A stretch of DNA of 64,000 nucleotides from assembly GCA_045126975.1 (NCBI GenBank), contig JBGVPL010000029.1, positions 11,312 through 75,311 of the forward strand, read 5' to 3'. Below the pieces are notes generated by a model. The model did no database searches. It was not told the origin of the DNA and saw only the letters and a list, made by a program, of their open reading frames with translations. Positions 41,583-50,941 of this stretch are shown piece by piece. The DNA is from Aphodosoma sp045126975 (GTDB lineage: Bacteria > Bacteroidota > Bacteroidia > Bacteroidales > Paludibacteraceae). Both the position numbers and the translations under genes were made by a program. Within the stretch, counting starts at the first letter, position 1, and every line of letters begins with the position of its first letter.

Positions 41583-44102
41583 TTAGTGTTTAACGAATTT
41601 CAATGTTTGAGAACCATTTGCAGTTGAGATATTCACTATGTATGTTCCTGATGTAAGATTATTTACATTGATTGTACGAAGAACATTATCTTCTGAATTT
41701 CCATTTTCTGCAGTAACTGAAGTAATCAAACGACCATCAACTGAGAAAATTTCAATAGAAGCAGATTCTGGTGCATCTACACAGATAAATTCTGTTGCTG
41801 GATTTGGCCAAACTAATACACCTTCACCTATAACTTGCTCTACACCGACAGGAATATTTTTGAATGTACCATAGATATTTTCAACCAAAACATCTCCAGC
41901 AAATCCATTTGCAATATGACCAGTCTGTTCTATAACCAAAGCTGTCAAATACCATTTTTTACCATCAGCAGGAAGATCTTCCACTTTTGCATTATAAATT
42001 TTCCAGTTCAAAGAAGAGAGTGTAATGAAATCAGCATAAATAACTTCAGATGCATCTTCATTTACATATTTCAATTGAAGTTTATTATGAGAGAAATCGC
42101 CCAACACTGGAATTGTCATTTCAATACCATTTTCCACCTCAAGAGGAGTATTCAAATTAAATTCAACAAATGCTTCTGTTGCATCATCTTCAAAACCATA
42201 CGAAAGTTTATTAGCTTTTTTAAACAATTTACCAGTTGTTGTAGCAGTAACTTTAGCTTTCTTAACGCCCTCCAATGTATCTACACCTGTAAATGCCACT
42301 GCAGAACAATCTACCACTTTAGTCAACAATGGCTCTGTCATTTCAACAGGAGTGAAAGGTATTTCACGTTTCACGCGAGTAGTTATACCATCACGTGTTT
42401 TAGTAAATTCGTCAATCACAATTTTATACGTTTTGCCAGCTGTCAATGCTTGAGCAAAATCGAATCTATAAGTACCTGCACCATCTACATCCAACACGTT
42501 CCATTTTTGTGTACGTCCATTTTTAGCCAAGACTTCACCATTTTCATCGACTACGTTGATAAGGTCTTTATTTGCAGCATCAAGTTTACCATCAAACAAC
42601 AATTGGAAAGTAGGTTTAAGCGGTGTTTCATCTCCTTCAGCTGGAGAAGATGCCAAGAATTTCAATGTGTCGTACGATTTTGTTAAGAATTTAGAAACAT
42701 ATTCTTCTTGAAGTGTGTTTGCATACAAAGTATCAGGGTGAGCTGCTGTTGTTGCAATACGCACTGTATAAAGAGTATTACCGATAAATGGATGAGTTGG
42801 TGTGAATACCAAACGTTTACCAAAATTCTCCCAAGAGAATGTACCTTCAACTGCAGGCTCAATAGAGAAAGCAGCCTCTGTCACAGCTTGATCCATACTC
42901 CAATTCCAATCTACCGAAATAGTAGAGGCACAATCAATCGAATCTGTTTCACTATTAACAGGAGCAAAACCTTCAACTACAGGAGGAGTACTACGAACAG
43001 CTTGCATATCAAATGTTACGTATGTAGTTTCATCAGCATTTACCACAACCTCTTGTTTATTTGCATGATAACCCTCTTTCGAAATTTCAACTTCGTATGT
43101 ACCTGGAGTCAAATTACTAAACAACCAAAAACTATTATAATATTCATCTGTTTTATAACGACGAATAGTATCGCCATTTTGGATAAGTTTTACATCAGCA
43201 CCATTCATTGGATACATAGCATCACGAGTACCTTTGCGATAATATTTACCTTGTCCTCCTTCCAAAGTAGGTTTAAAGGCAGGTGTTTCCTCTATAGAGA
43301 TAAATCTATCGCGAGCATCACCAGCAATATTACCAGTTTTCAAAGTACGACCTTTGTAATAATGAACAAAAGCATGCAAGAAGTGCCAAGCCTCTAACCA
43401 ACGATATTCATGGTTCATAAGACGATATGTTTCAGGAGCATAATCATGCATACGAGCCTCTGAAATCACACCTGGTGTAGTCAACCAACGCAACACACCA
43501 TAACCATTGCTCCAACCCATAATATCACGAGCAAAAGTTTTATCACCACGAAGTTGCATTTTATTAGTCCAAGGCACAAGTGGAAGGGCACGAATGTTAT
43601 CACCAATCATTTTACTTACAGCACGACCTTCGGCATTATTCACCTCAGTCACTTTATGACTATAACCATTCAAATCATCTCCTTCATCCACCCCAGAATA
43701 GAGCATCAAAGGATAGTTTGCTGGATTACCTGCATTTGTGTGAATCGAAAGCATAAAATTTGATTTAAATGCGTTACTTTCTTCTACAATTTCAGAAAGA
43801 TTGCGGTCATCGACTGTACGATTCAATGTACGTGAAATCATAAACACCCAACCATCTTCACCAGGAATTTGGTTCAACGAGTCGAGCATGTGATAGAGGA
43901 TAAGCCCTTTATCAAGGTTACTTGACGACTCCCAAAAGTGGAGAGTATCTTGTGAATAAAAAGGTGGTAAAGCCTGAGGACGGTCATCACCATCATAACC
44001 ACCATGACCAGGATTGATGTAAATTTTGGTTGTGCTTTGTGCAAACATTGCAAAAGAGATAACAACCATCACAAAAGTAAGTAAATTTCTTTTCATATTC
44101 AT
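41583..44102 (-). CDS. Secreted N-acetylmuramoyl-L-alanine amidase with T9SS sorting domain
   Basis: An 839-residue secreted amidase that would strip stem peptides from peptidoglycan glycan chains. After the signal peptide (ending FAQ) the Amidase_3 domain shows its zinc ligands in INPGHGGYDG (His33) and SIHTNAG, a Glu in HFWESSSNLDKG and the catalytic Glu in GVISEARMHD. A carboxypeptidase-regulatory-like domain (GADVKLIQNGDTIRRY), Ig-like domains and a T9SS type A domain (VWPNPATEFICV to LKFVKH) follow. A second ATG two codons in (44096) is equally plausible as start. The sorting domain predicts surface display or release, so it probably acts on foreign or shed wall material. Confidence 0.88.
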   Translation of the reverse strand: MNMKRNLLTFVMVVISFAMFAQSTTKIYINPGHGGYDGDDRPQALPPFYSQDTLHFWESSSNLDKGLILYHMLDSLNQIPGEDGWVFMISRTLNRTVDDRNLSEIVEESNAFKSNFMLSIHTNAGNPANYPLMLYSGVDEGDDLNGYSHKVTEVNNAEGRAVSKMIGDNIRALPLVPWTNKMQLRGDKTFARDIMGWSNGYGVLRWLTTPGVISEARMHDYAPETYRLMNHEYRWLEAWHFLHAFVHYYKGRTLKTGNIAGDARDRFISIEETPAFKPTLEGGQGKYYRKGTRDAMYPMNGADVKLIQNGDTIRRYKTDEYYNSFWLFSNLTPGTYEVEISKEGYHANKQEVVVNADETTYVTFDMQAVRSTPPVVEGFAPVNSETDSIDCASTISVDWNWSMDQAVTEAAFSIEPAVEGTFSWENFGKRLVFTPTHPFIGNTLYTVRIATTAAHPDTLYANTLQEEYVSKFLTKSYDTLKFLASSPAEGDETPLKPTFQLLFDGKLDAANKDLINVVDENGEVLAKNGRTQKWNVLDVDGAGTYRFDFAQALTAGKTYKIVIDEFTKTRDGITTRVKREIPFTPVEMTEPLLTKVVDCSAVAFTGVDTLEGVKKAKVTATTTGKLFKKANKLSYGFEDDATEAFVEFNLNTPLEVENGIEMTIPVLGDFSHNKLQLKYVNEDASEVIYADFITLSSLNWKIYNAKVEDLPADGKKWYLTALVIEQTGHIANGFAGDVLVENIYGTFKNIPVGVEQVIGEGVLVWPNPATEFICVDAPESASIEIFSVDGRLITSVTAENGNSEDNVLRTINVNNLTSGTYIVNISTANGSQTLKFVKH

Positions 44103-44117
44103 AGAATTTTAGATTAT

Positions 44118-44140
44118 TAGTAGCGAGTAGCAAGATATAA
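44118..44140 (-). repeat. Heptad leader, CTCGCTA type, before the amidase gene
   Basis: Two CTCGCTA-like words on the minus strand before the amidase ATG. Confidence 0.6.
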
Positions 44141-44159
44141 AAATTAGTTTACCTAGTTC

Positions 44160-44747
44160 TTATAGTTTAATTCTTAATTTAATTGTGTGTTTATTGTCAT
44201 CAATAGTAAAATATTCTATATATGGTTTTTTAGCACAAGGATAAAGGGCTATATCTTCTTCTGTTGCAATTGCTATTTTTTCGCCTGTGCGGATATCAAT
44301 CATAACAAGATCTGATTTTAAAAAATTCACACCATCATCCTCCTCTATCATTCCTACGATATATCTATTATCCCACCAATTCGTAGCAGTCACACCACGA
44401 CCAAATTTGTATAATATCTCACCTTTAAGATTACAAATAAAAACACCTTGATCTGATGTAGAAAACAATAGCATTTTACCATTAGGCGACAATTCCGCCC
44501 AAATATACAACGAATTTCTATCTATATTTACAGGGTCAAAAGATGCTATAACTTCACCATTTTTCTTTACTTCAAAATATTTCAAATGATTCACCACCTC
44601 TATCTTTTTATGAGACATTTTACGCTCACAAGCTTGCGTCATATTACCGATATATGCCTCAGAAGTTTTTTGTGATATTATTGTGCTTTTAGCAGATGCG
44701 CAATAAGATATAGAAAGCGCAAAAAATAGGGTTAGAAGCTTTTTCAT
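44160..44747 (-). CDS. Secreted hypothetical protein with beta-propeller-like repeats
   Basis: Function not recognised. The 195 residues start with a signal peptide (MKKLLTLFFALSISYCASA). A few propeller-like strands follow, one of them TolB-like: ELSPNGKMLLFSTSDQGVFI, then VMIDIRTGEKIAIATEEDI. It is too short for a full propeller and has no sorting domain, so it may be a fragment or a small periplasmic protein. It is A+T-richer than the flanking genes. It lies between the amidase and a glycosidase gene, with 42- and 57-base spacers. Confidence 0.65.
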   Translation of the reverse strand: MKKLLTLFFALSISYCASAKSTIISQKTSEAYIGNMTQACERKMSHKKIEVVNHLKYFEVKKNGEVIASFDPVNIDRNSLYIWAELSPNGKMLLFSTSDQGVFICNLKGEILYKFGRGVTATNWWDNRYIVGMIEEDDGVNFLKSDLVMIDIRTGEKIAIATEEDIALYPCAKKPYIEYFTIDDNKHTIKLRIKL

Positions 44748-44789
44748 AGAAGGGATAGAGAAGATAGAAGACTATAGATTCTATAGAAT

Positions 44790-47228
44790 TTATTTTATTA
44801 TAATTTTACAAGATGCACTATTCGATTTAATGATATAAGTTCCTGCTGGCAACGAAGAGGCATCAATTGTGCACTGTGCATTGTGCATTGTGCATTGATA
44901 TAAAATTTTTCCGTCCAAATCATACACTCTCACCACATCACCCTCTTTGCCTTCCACGACAATATAATCAGTTGCAGGATTTGGATATACCATCAAATCA
45001 TTTGCTTTTGTAATATCATCTATCTCAACAACAAAATCATTATCATAAATCAATTGAAGTGATTTAATATCAACCACATGGTCGGTCTTTTCTATCGCTG
45101 TATTAATATTAAATTTGATATAACTTAATGTCAACGGATATATTATCATATCATCTACATTAAACACTTTTGCCAAATCCACAACCAAAGTTTGCTCTTT
45201 ATTCGGTGTTATTTCATCAAATTTCACTGATGTAGAAGTACGTTCGTTATTTGCTTTAACCTCAAATGTTACATCACTAAACAAAGCTGCATTAGGATTG
45301 AAAGTAAAGGCTATTTTCTTTGGCAAACTATATATTCTCATAGCAGCATTCAACTGAACGTATGGTGCGCGTTGTGTAGAATAAGTGAACGTCAATTTTG
45401 CATTCTCTTCCTCTGTTGCAGGGTGGAATGTTGTTTTCCATTTCGAATTTGAAGAACTTTTAACTGTCCAATCAGCAGTTTCAGCAGTCATGACAGTCTC
45501 ATTTATTTCCGAAATAACCACCAAACTATCTTGTTTGCCATCTAACTCACAACGCACCACAGTACGCCCATTTTGCAAACCATTCATAAGACCATTTTCA
45601 TCAATAGAAACAATCTCTGGATTATCAATTGTCCAATCAAGCGCAGCTGGATTTACTAACATATCACCGCTCAACACCTCAATTGGATAATCTATATCTT
45701 GGTCAACAACAACTGAATCAAGTCGAACAGCTACATCTGCAGCTATCACTTGCAAAGGTGCAGTATATTCCACACCTCCAACTTTCACAGTCAAATTGCC
45801 ATTTACTACAGACGATGTTGCTGTAAACACTTTACTATCGCAAGTACCTATATTTTCATCACAACTCAAAGAGAAATCTTGCACATCATCATCCAACAAA
45901 GTCCCATACTGATTATATGCCATAATGCGAGGTTGATAACTTGCAAAAGTAGGCACCTCAAGTTTGTGATTATGAAAACGCAAATAAGAAATTACACTAT
46001 CGGTAGGAGCAGTAGAAACCAACATCCAGCCATTACCAACCGAACGTTCATTGCCATCTGCAGGTTTATTCACGATAGCATGATTCACCACCATTTCGGC
46101 AGAACCACCACCATCCATACCAACAATATTGTATGCGCCAATATTTTTCAATATACCACACACCTCTGTAGTAGTAAGACCGACAGAACCACCAACATTT
46201 TTACCATCACACACAAACAAATACAACCAACGACCATCTTTCGATGCACCAATAGCAGTACGAGGATAACGACTAACATTATATGAATCTCCCGTATTAC
46301 GCTCAGTCAATTCACCATTTTGCAAAATCATTGCATTACCACCAATAAGTTGTTCTACTAATGGTTGTGAAGAATCAGGGCGGAATATAGCCATTTCAAC
46401 CTCCAATTCTTGACCTACAGATAACTGATCAAGGAATGTAGCAGCAGCACGCACACCAGAAAGCACAGTTTCATCGGTAGCAATTGGTTCACCTCCATCA
46501 ATATTTTTCACAATACGACGCACTTTCACTTTCGTACGTTTATTTAATCCCCATTTTTCACCTTCGACGAGCTCAACCACCACTTCAGTACGTTCCATAG
46601 TATCAAATCCTTCATGATTTTCATAAGGACGAGTAACCGAACCTGCAAAACGATTATAAAGAGTCAAGTCGCAAGTTTCCCATGCTTGATTTACACGATT
46701 GAAATGATAAGTATTATTTTCATCAATAATCACTCGTGCACCAAATATCATATAATCAAGTACAGGTTTCTTGTTCACATCCATTGTAGCAAAAGCCCAA
46801 AACCACGATTCATTTGAAGGTGCCACTTGCACTTCTCCATTCTGAATACTACCACCACGAGGCATACCAAGTGGATACTCCTCATTTGCAGAAACATTAA
46901 AAAAGTCACCATTCACTCCACAATAAGCATCATGTCCTTCACGAGTATGACGATTACATGCCGATGTAACCAATTCTGTACCCGCAATACAATCTTTTCC
47001 TAAAAAAGTTTCTATTTCGGTATATTGATTTTCGAGGTCAATTGTCAAAACATGAAAATCTTCTGGTAACTCAGGCATTTTTGCATAACAATACATCGTA
47101 CCCGGACCTACTTGCTTATACTCAATTGTATCAATCTGACGCATTTCGCCATAGATATCCATCTTACCTTGAGAAAATACACAATGCGCAATGCTCAATA
47201 CACAAAATATAGTTAAAAACTTTTTCAT
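44790..47228 (-). CDS. Phosphodiester glycosidase family protein with T9SS sorting domain (paralogue 1)
   Basis: An 812-residue secreted protein: signal peptide MKKFLTIFCVLSIAHCVFS, then an NAGPA (PF09992) domain over about residues 55-400. Family landmarks are YCGVNGDFFN, YPRTAIGASKDGRWLYLFVC and MDGGGSAEMVVN. A bacterial Ig-like segment (VSIDENGLMNGLQNGRTVVRCE), a jelly-roll-like region and a T9SS type A domain follow. The human relative removes GlcNAc from a phosphodiester; the bacterial substrate is unknown. The sorting domain contains QCTMHNAQCT, which is the translation of TGCACAA heptads. The last ~230 residues are nearly the same as in the next gene upstream. Confidence 0.88.
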   Translation of the reverse strand: MKKFLTIFCVLSIAHCVFSQGKMDIYGEMRQIDTIEYKQVGPGTMYCYAKMPELPEDFHVLTIDLENQYTEIETFLGKDCIAGTELVTSACNRHTREGHDAYCGVNGDFFNVSANEEYPLGMPRGGSIQNGEVQVAPSNESWFWAFATMDVNKKPVLDYMIFGARVIIDENNTYHFNRVNQAWETCDLTLYNRFAGSVTRPYENHEGFDTMERTEVVVELVEGEKWGLNKRTKVKVRRIVKNIDGGEPIATDETVLSGVRAAATFLDQLSVGQELEVEMAIFRPDSSQPLVEQLIGGNAMILQNGELTERNTGDSYNVSRYPRTAIGASKDGRWLYLFVCDGKNVGGSVGLTTTEVCGILKNIGAYNIVGMDGGGSAEMVVNHAIVNKPADGNERSVGNGWMLVSTAPTDSVISYLRFHNHKLEVPTFASYQPRIMAYNQYGTLLDDDVQDFSLSCDENIGTCDSKVFTATSSVVNGNLTVKVGGVEYTAPLQVIAADVAVRLDSVVVDQDIDYPIEVLSGDMLVNPAALDWTIDNPEIVSIDENGLMNGLQNGRTVVRCELDGKQDSLVVISEINETVMTAETADWTVKSSSNSKWKTTFHPATEEENAKLTFTYSTQRAPYVQLNAAMRIYSLPKKIAFTFNPNAALFSDVTFEVKANNERTSTSVKFDEITPNKEQTLVVDLAKVFNVDDMIIYPLTLSYIKFNINTAIEKTDHVVDIKSLQLIYDNDFVVEIDDITKANDLMVYPNPATDYIVVEGKEGDVVRVYDLDGKILYQCTMHNAQCTIDASSLPAGTYIIKSNSASCKIIIK
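44870..44896 (-). repeat. TGCACAA heptads inside the sorting domain of paralogue 1
   Basis: Three to four words, coding strand TGCACAA, translated as the seven-residue period QCTMHNA. The opposite strand of the same word forms signal peptides at 49607 and 55238. Confidence 0.85.
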
Positions 47229-47239
47229 AGAAATAAAAT

Positions 47240-49666
47240 TTATTTAATAATCACCTTGCAAGAAGCACTATTCGATTTAATGATATAAGTACCTGCCGTA
47301 AACGAAGAGGCATCAATTGTGCATTGTGCATTATGCATTGTGCATTGATACAAAGTTTTTCCCTCCAAATCATACACTCTCACCACATCACCTACTTTGC
47401 CTTCCACAACAATATAATCAGTTGCTGGATTTGAATATACCATCAACTCATTCGCTTTTGTAATATCATCTACCTCCACAACAAAATCATTATCGTAGAT
47501 CAATTGAAGTGATTTAATATCTATCACATGATCGGTCTTTTCAATCGATGTATTGATATTGAATTTAATATAACTTAATGTCAATGGATATATAGCGATA
47601 TCATTTAAATCAAATGTTTTTGCCAAATCGACAACCAAAGTTTGTTCTTTATTCGATGTTATCTCATCAAATTTTATTGATGTAGAGGTACGCTCGTTAT
47701 TTGCTTTAATCTCAAATGTTACATCACTGAACAAAGCTGCATTAGGATTGAAAGTAAAGGCTATTTTCTTTGGCAAACTATATATTCTCATAGCAGAATT
47801 CAACTGCACGTATGGGGCTCGTTGTGTTGAATATGTGAATGTCAATTTTGCGTTTTCTTCTGCAGTCGAAGGCACAAATGTTGTTTTCCATTTTGAATTT
47901 GATGAACTTTTAACTGTCCAATCTGCAGTCTCCTCTGCATCCAACAACATCAAGTCAACAGGATTTTCTGCTATTTCAACGATTACACCGAGGGTATCTT
48001 TAGCCTCACCAAGTTGACCTACAACAAAAGTTTTACCATTAGCCAAACCTTTCAATACTCCATCTTCAATCGCACATATAGTTGGGTCATCAATCGTCCA
48101 AGTCAAGGCTTTTGGTTGCACGAATTGTGTGTTTACTCCAATTATTGTTTGCACTTCGATAGGATATTCAAACTCATTATCAATTACAACAGAATCGAGA
48201 CGCATAGCAATTTTTGCATCGTTATTTTTTATGATACGCACCTGTGTCGTTGCACCATTATAAGATATAGTGAGATAACCATCTTCTACGCCAGAAGCAA
48301 CAAACTGTCCATTTTCGATATGTCCTACTGCAGGATCGCAAGAGAGTTCGAAACCTTTAACATCAGTATTCAACAACGCTCCATATTGGTTATAGCCTAA
48401 AACATGAGGAACGTATGTTCCGTATGCAGGCAATTTTACATGACCTATATTTGCCGAAATTGCAGCAATTGTATTGTCTTCAGGGGCATTATTAACGACA
48501 TACATACCATTAGAAACTGCACGTTCTGTACCATCACTACAATTATTCATTGGTCCGTATGGATCAATATATATTGACGACGACCCACCACCATCAAGAT
48601 TTATTGCAGTATAAGCACCTGCCGATTGCATAATTTCTGCAAGCACTTTTGTTGTACAACCGATAGAAGTAGCACGACCATCCACCACACAATAGATTAT
48701 AGTATCGCCAGTTTGACTAAATCCCCAACCAGTACGAGGGTGCAATTCATCCCATACTTCTCTTGTTTCTATAACACCATTTTTAAGCATCAATGCACGT
48801 GTATCACCACCAACACAATTAGTTATGGCTATAGCCTCACCATTCATAGTTGTATTAAGAGCCAATAGAATAGTATCACCTACAGCAATAGCTTCGAGAG
48901 CATCTGCCATTGTACCATGCCCAGAAAGAACTGCACCATTAGCTGGAATTGTTGCTCCAATTTGACGATAAAGATATTCTGTAGCAACTACTTTTATCTC
49001 TTTATTCATACCCCACTCTTCGCCTTCAGCAAGAACTACAACTACCTCTGTGCCATACTCATTAGTACGAGTATATTTACCTTGCAAACGATTATAAAGT
49101 ACTAATTCATTTTCAAGACGATTATAGTTGACATGATTAATATTCAAGGCAACACCCTTATGAGTAGCGGTACCATTAAAACTGAATTGACCAGCGTAAG
49201 GAGTGCCATCTGCACCATACGCAGCCACAGGACGACCATTGTTTGGCGTATATGCCAATTGTTTATCTACAACACATGCAGCAGTAGGAAGCCCCACATC
49301 ACCTTGTGTTACATAAAAGTCACCATTATGACCTGTAAAAAGATGATGACCCGGCGAACTATGGCGTTTTGCCACTTTAGAAATCACCTCGCCACCTAAG
49401 ATAGAATCACGACCCACGTGAGCTTCGAAAGATATATATTGATTCGTACGATCGACAATTGTTTGATATACATAAAGCAATTTGCCATCGTCGCGCGTCA
49501 TAGTCATAGCAATATATTTGGTACTTGGACCAATCGGATAAACCGCAGTGGTATCGACACGATGCGATACTCCATTCAACACAATATTATCAACAGCGAA
49601 TAAATCAATGCACAATGCACAATGCACAATGCACAATAAAAGAATTAATTTTGTTTTCATAATCAT
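47240..49666 (-). CDS. Phosphodiester glycosidase family protein with T9SS sorting domain (paralogue 2)
   Basis: An 808-residue paralogue of the gene 11 bases downstream. The signal peptide KLILLLCIVHCALCIDLFA has a hydrophobic core encoded entirely by TTGTGCA heptads. The NAGPA domain shows FTGHNGDFYV, HPRTGWGFSQTGDTIIYCVV and NLDGGGSSSIYID. The catalytic half differs strongly from paralogue 1 while the C-terminal ~230 residues differ at only about 27 positions by eye. The start could be the ATG at 49666 or the one two codons later. Confidence 0.88.
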   Translation of the reverse strand: MIMKTKLILLLCIVHCALCIDLFAVDNIVLNGVSHRVDTTAVYPIGPSTKYIAMTMTRDDGKLLYVYQTIVDRTNQYISFEAHVGRDSILGGEVISKVAKRHSSPGHHLFTGHNGDFYVTQGDVGLPTAACVVDKQLAYTPNNGRPVAAYGADGTPYAGQFSFNGTATHKGVALNINHVNYNRLENELVLYNRLQGKYTRTNEYGTEVVVVLAEGEEWGMNKEIKVVATEYLYRQIGATIPANGAVLSGHGTMADALEAIAVGDTILLALNTTMNGEAIAITNCVGGDTRALMLKNGVIETREVWDELHPRTGWGFSQTGDTIIYCVVDGRATSIGCTTKVLAEIMQSAGAYTAINLDGGGSSSIYIDPYGPMNNCSDGTERAVSNGMYVVNNAPEDNTIAAISANIGHVKLPAYGTYVPHVLGYNQYGALLNTDVKGFELSCDPAVGHIENGQFVASGVEDGYLTISYNGATTQVRIIKNNDAKIAMRLDSVVIDNEFEYPIEVQTIIGVNTQFVQPKALTWTIDDPTICAIEDGVLKGLANGKTFVVGQLGEAKDTLGVIVEIAENPVDLMLLDAEETADWTVKSSSNSKWKTTFVPSTAEENAKLTFTYSTQRAPYVQLNSAMRIYSLPKKIAFTFNPNAALFSDVTFEIKANNERTSTSIKFDEITSNKEQTLVVDLAKTFDLNDIAIYPLTLSYIKFNINTSIEKTDHVIDIKSLQLIYDNDFVVEVDDITKANELMVYSNPATDYIVVEGKVGDVVRVYDLEGKTLYQCTMHNAQCTIDASSFTAGTYIIKSNSASCKVIIK
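47320..47349 (-). repeat. TGCACAA heptads inside the sorting domain of paralogue 2
   Basis: Same position in the protein and same orientation as in paralogue 1; translated as QCTMHNAQCT. Confidence 0.85.
49607..49637 (-). repeat. TTGTGCA heptads forming a signal peptide (paralogue 2)
   Basis: Four TTGTGCA words at codons about 9-19 give LCIVHCALCI, the hydrophobic core of the signal peptide. Confidence 0.88.
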
Positions 49667-49677
49667 TTTATATTTTA

Positions 49678-49732
49678 TTACGCAAAATGCGTAATGAAAA
49701 TTATTTTTTTTGCGTTACGCAAAATGCGTAAT
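49678..49732. repeat. Twin TTACGCA-AAA-TGCGTAA palindromes upstream of paralogue 2
   Basis: Two identical 18-base copies (49678-49695 and 49715-49732), 37 bases apart start to start. Each is an inverted repeat with 7-base arms TTACGCA and TGCGTAA. They fill the spacer between the ATPase stop codon and the glycosidase start. They could be an operator pair or another form of the spacer words. Confidence 0.75.
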
Positions 49733-49737
49733 CGTAC

Positions 49738-50868
49738 TTAACCTCTCATTTTCAACCAATAAGAAAAGATTGGATCATAAAGAAAATATGCCGAATCACC
49801 CTCTTTTAGGACAAACGATAACCCAACTAAAGAAGATAATGCACGTTGAATAGTACTTGATGCACCAAGATCATACTTCCGCAAAAAGTCTTTTTCATAT
49901 ATATTCAACACTATATTCTCTTTAGCTATAGCTTTTAACAATTTAAATTGAGCCTTAGATAAAGATTCGCAATAAGACTTAAATGTTACATCCTCTTGTT
50001 CTACAATTTCACGCAACACATCTTCCACATCAGCACACGAATATTCACTTATAGGTTTAGAATATAAATAATTCAAAATATATTGGATATACCAAGTGAA
50101 ACCATGCATCAAATTATAGATATAATCAAACGTATTAACATCAAAATTTTTGTTTTGTTTATTAAAGAAACTTTGCGCAAACAAATAGTATTTTTCTTTA
50201 TCAATAGTTCCCAAAGTCATTTTTTGAGTCATTTGAAAAAATGGACGTTTAGGAGATGAAAAAATTTCATCCATCAAATGCTTTTTACTTCCTGCAAAAA
50301 TAAAATGAACATTTGGAATAAATTGTATATAAGAACGTAACAATCCCTCAACACCTTTTTCAGGATATTCGGTTATTTGTTGAAATTCATCAATAGCAAT
50401 ATAACACTCTTTATCGGAATGTTGTAAATAAGCGAATATTTCTTGAAGTCCAACTTCAACATTCTCATGCTGAAGATTAAAATTAAAACTTGGAGCTCCA
50501 GTAATAGGATCAAAAGTAAACGAAGGCTGAAAACTTCTCAACAATTCTGTCAGATTACGCATCATACTTTCAGAAAAAGTATCCAATTTACCTATGACAC
50601 TTTTGCCCAAAAGCAAAACCAATTCATAAAGACTTTGAGTTCCAAAAATATCTATATAAAAACATTTTGCATTAGGCGATTGCTGTTGAATATTCCAAAA
50701 CACATGCTTAATCAATCCAGTTTTACCAATACGACGAGGACTAATCAACGTGATATTTCTACCATTTTTCAAAGCAGAAATTATATTATCAGTCTCTTTT
50801 TCTCTATCGCAAAAATAATCTGGACCCTGATACCCAGCAATCAAAAAAGGATTTACAATATGACGCAT
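49738..50868 (-). CDS. AAA ATPase of the archaeal ATPase_2 type
   Basis: A 376-residue cytoplasmic P-loop ATPase. Walker A is SPRRIGKTG (44-51), Walker B CYIAIDEFQQI (155-165) and the sensor-like FIFAGSKKHLM follows. A C-terminal winged-helix region (AQFKLLKAIAKENIVLNIYE, ALSSLVGLSFVLKEG) ends the protein. STAND-like ATPases of this family are common, often mobile, and of unknown role. The ATG at 50868 is preferred; 13 more in-frame codons run into the terminator of the gene before. It is A+T-rich and interrupts a run of secreted-protein genes, so it may be a later insertion. Confidence 0.85.
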   Translation of the reverse strand: MRHIVNPFLIAGYQGPDYFCDREKETDNIISALKNGRNITLISPRRIGKTGLIKHVFWNIQQQSPNAKCFYIDIFGTQSLYELVLLLGKSVIGKLDTFSESMMRNLTELLRSFQPSFTFDPITGAPSFNFNLQHENVEVGLQEIFAYLQHSDKECYIAIDEFQQITEYPEKGVEGLLRSYIQFIPNVHFIFAGSKKHLMDEIFSSPKRPFFQMTQKMTLGTIDKEKYYLFAQSFFNKQNKNFDVNTFDYIYNLMHGFTWYIQYILNYLYSKPISEYSCADVEDVLREIVEQEDVTFKSYCESLSKAQFKLLKAIAKENIVLNIYEKDFLRKYDLGASSTIQRALSSLVGLSFVLKEGDSAYFLYDPIFSYWLKMRG

Positions 50869-50881
50869 AATTAAAGAAGAA

Positions 50882-50913
50882 AAAGGGCAGGTGGAAATTC
50901 CACCCACCCTTTA
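50882..50913 (-). terminator. Terminator after the beta-propeller T9SS gene
   Basis: Arms AAAGGGCAGGTGG and CCACCCACCCTTT pair with one mismatch around AATT, 29 bases after the stop codon, with T-rich sequence on the minus strand behind it. Confidence 0.8.
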
Positions 50914-50941
50914 TATGTTGAGAAATTAATATTGTTATAGA

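Noticed and set aside
39516..43397. Several plus-strand frames over 100 codons in 39-43 kb
   Set aside because: They lie opposite the BspA-like and amidase genes and show only Cys/Ile/Asn-rich antisense composition.
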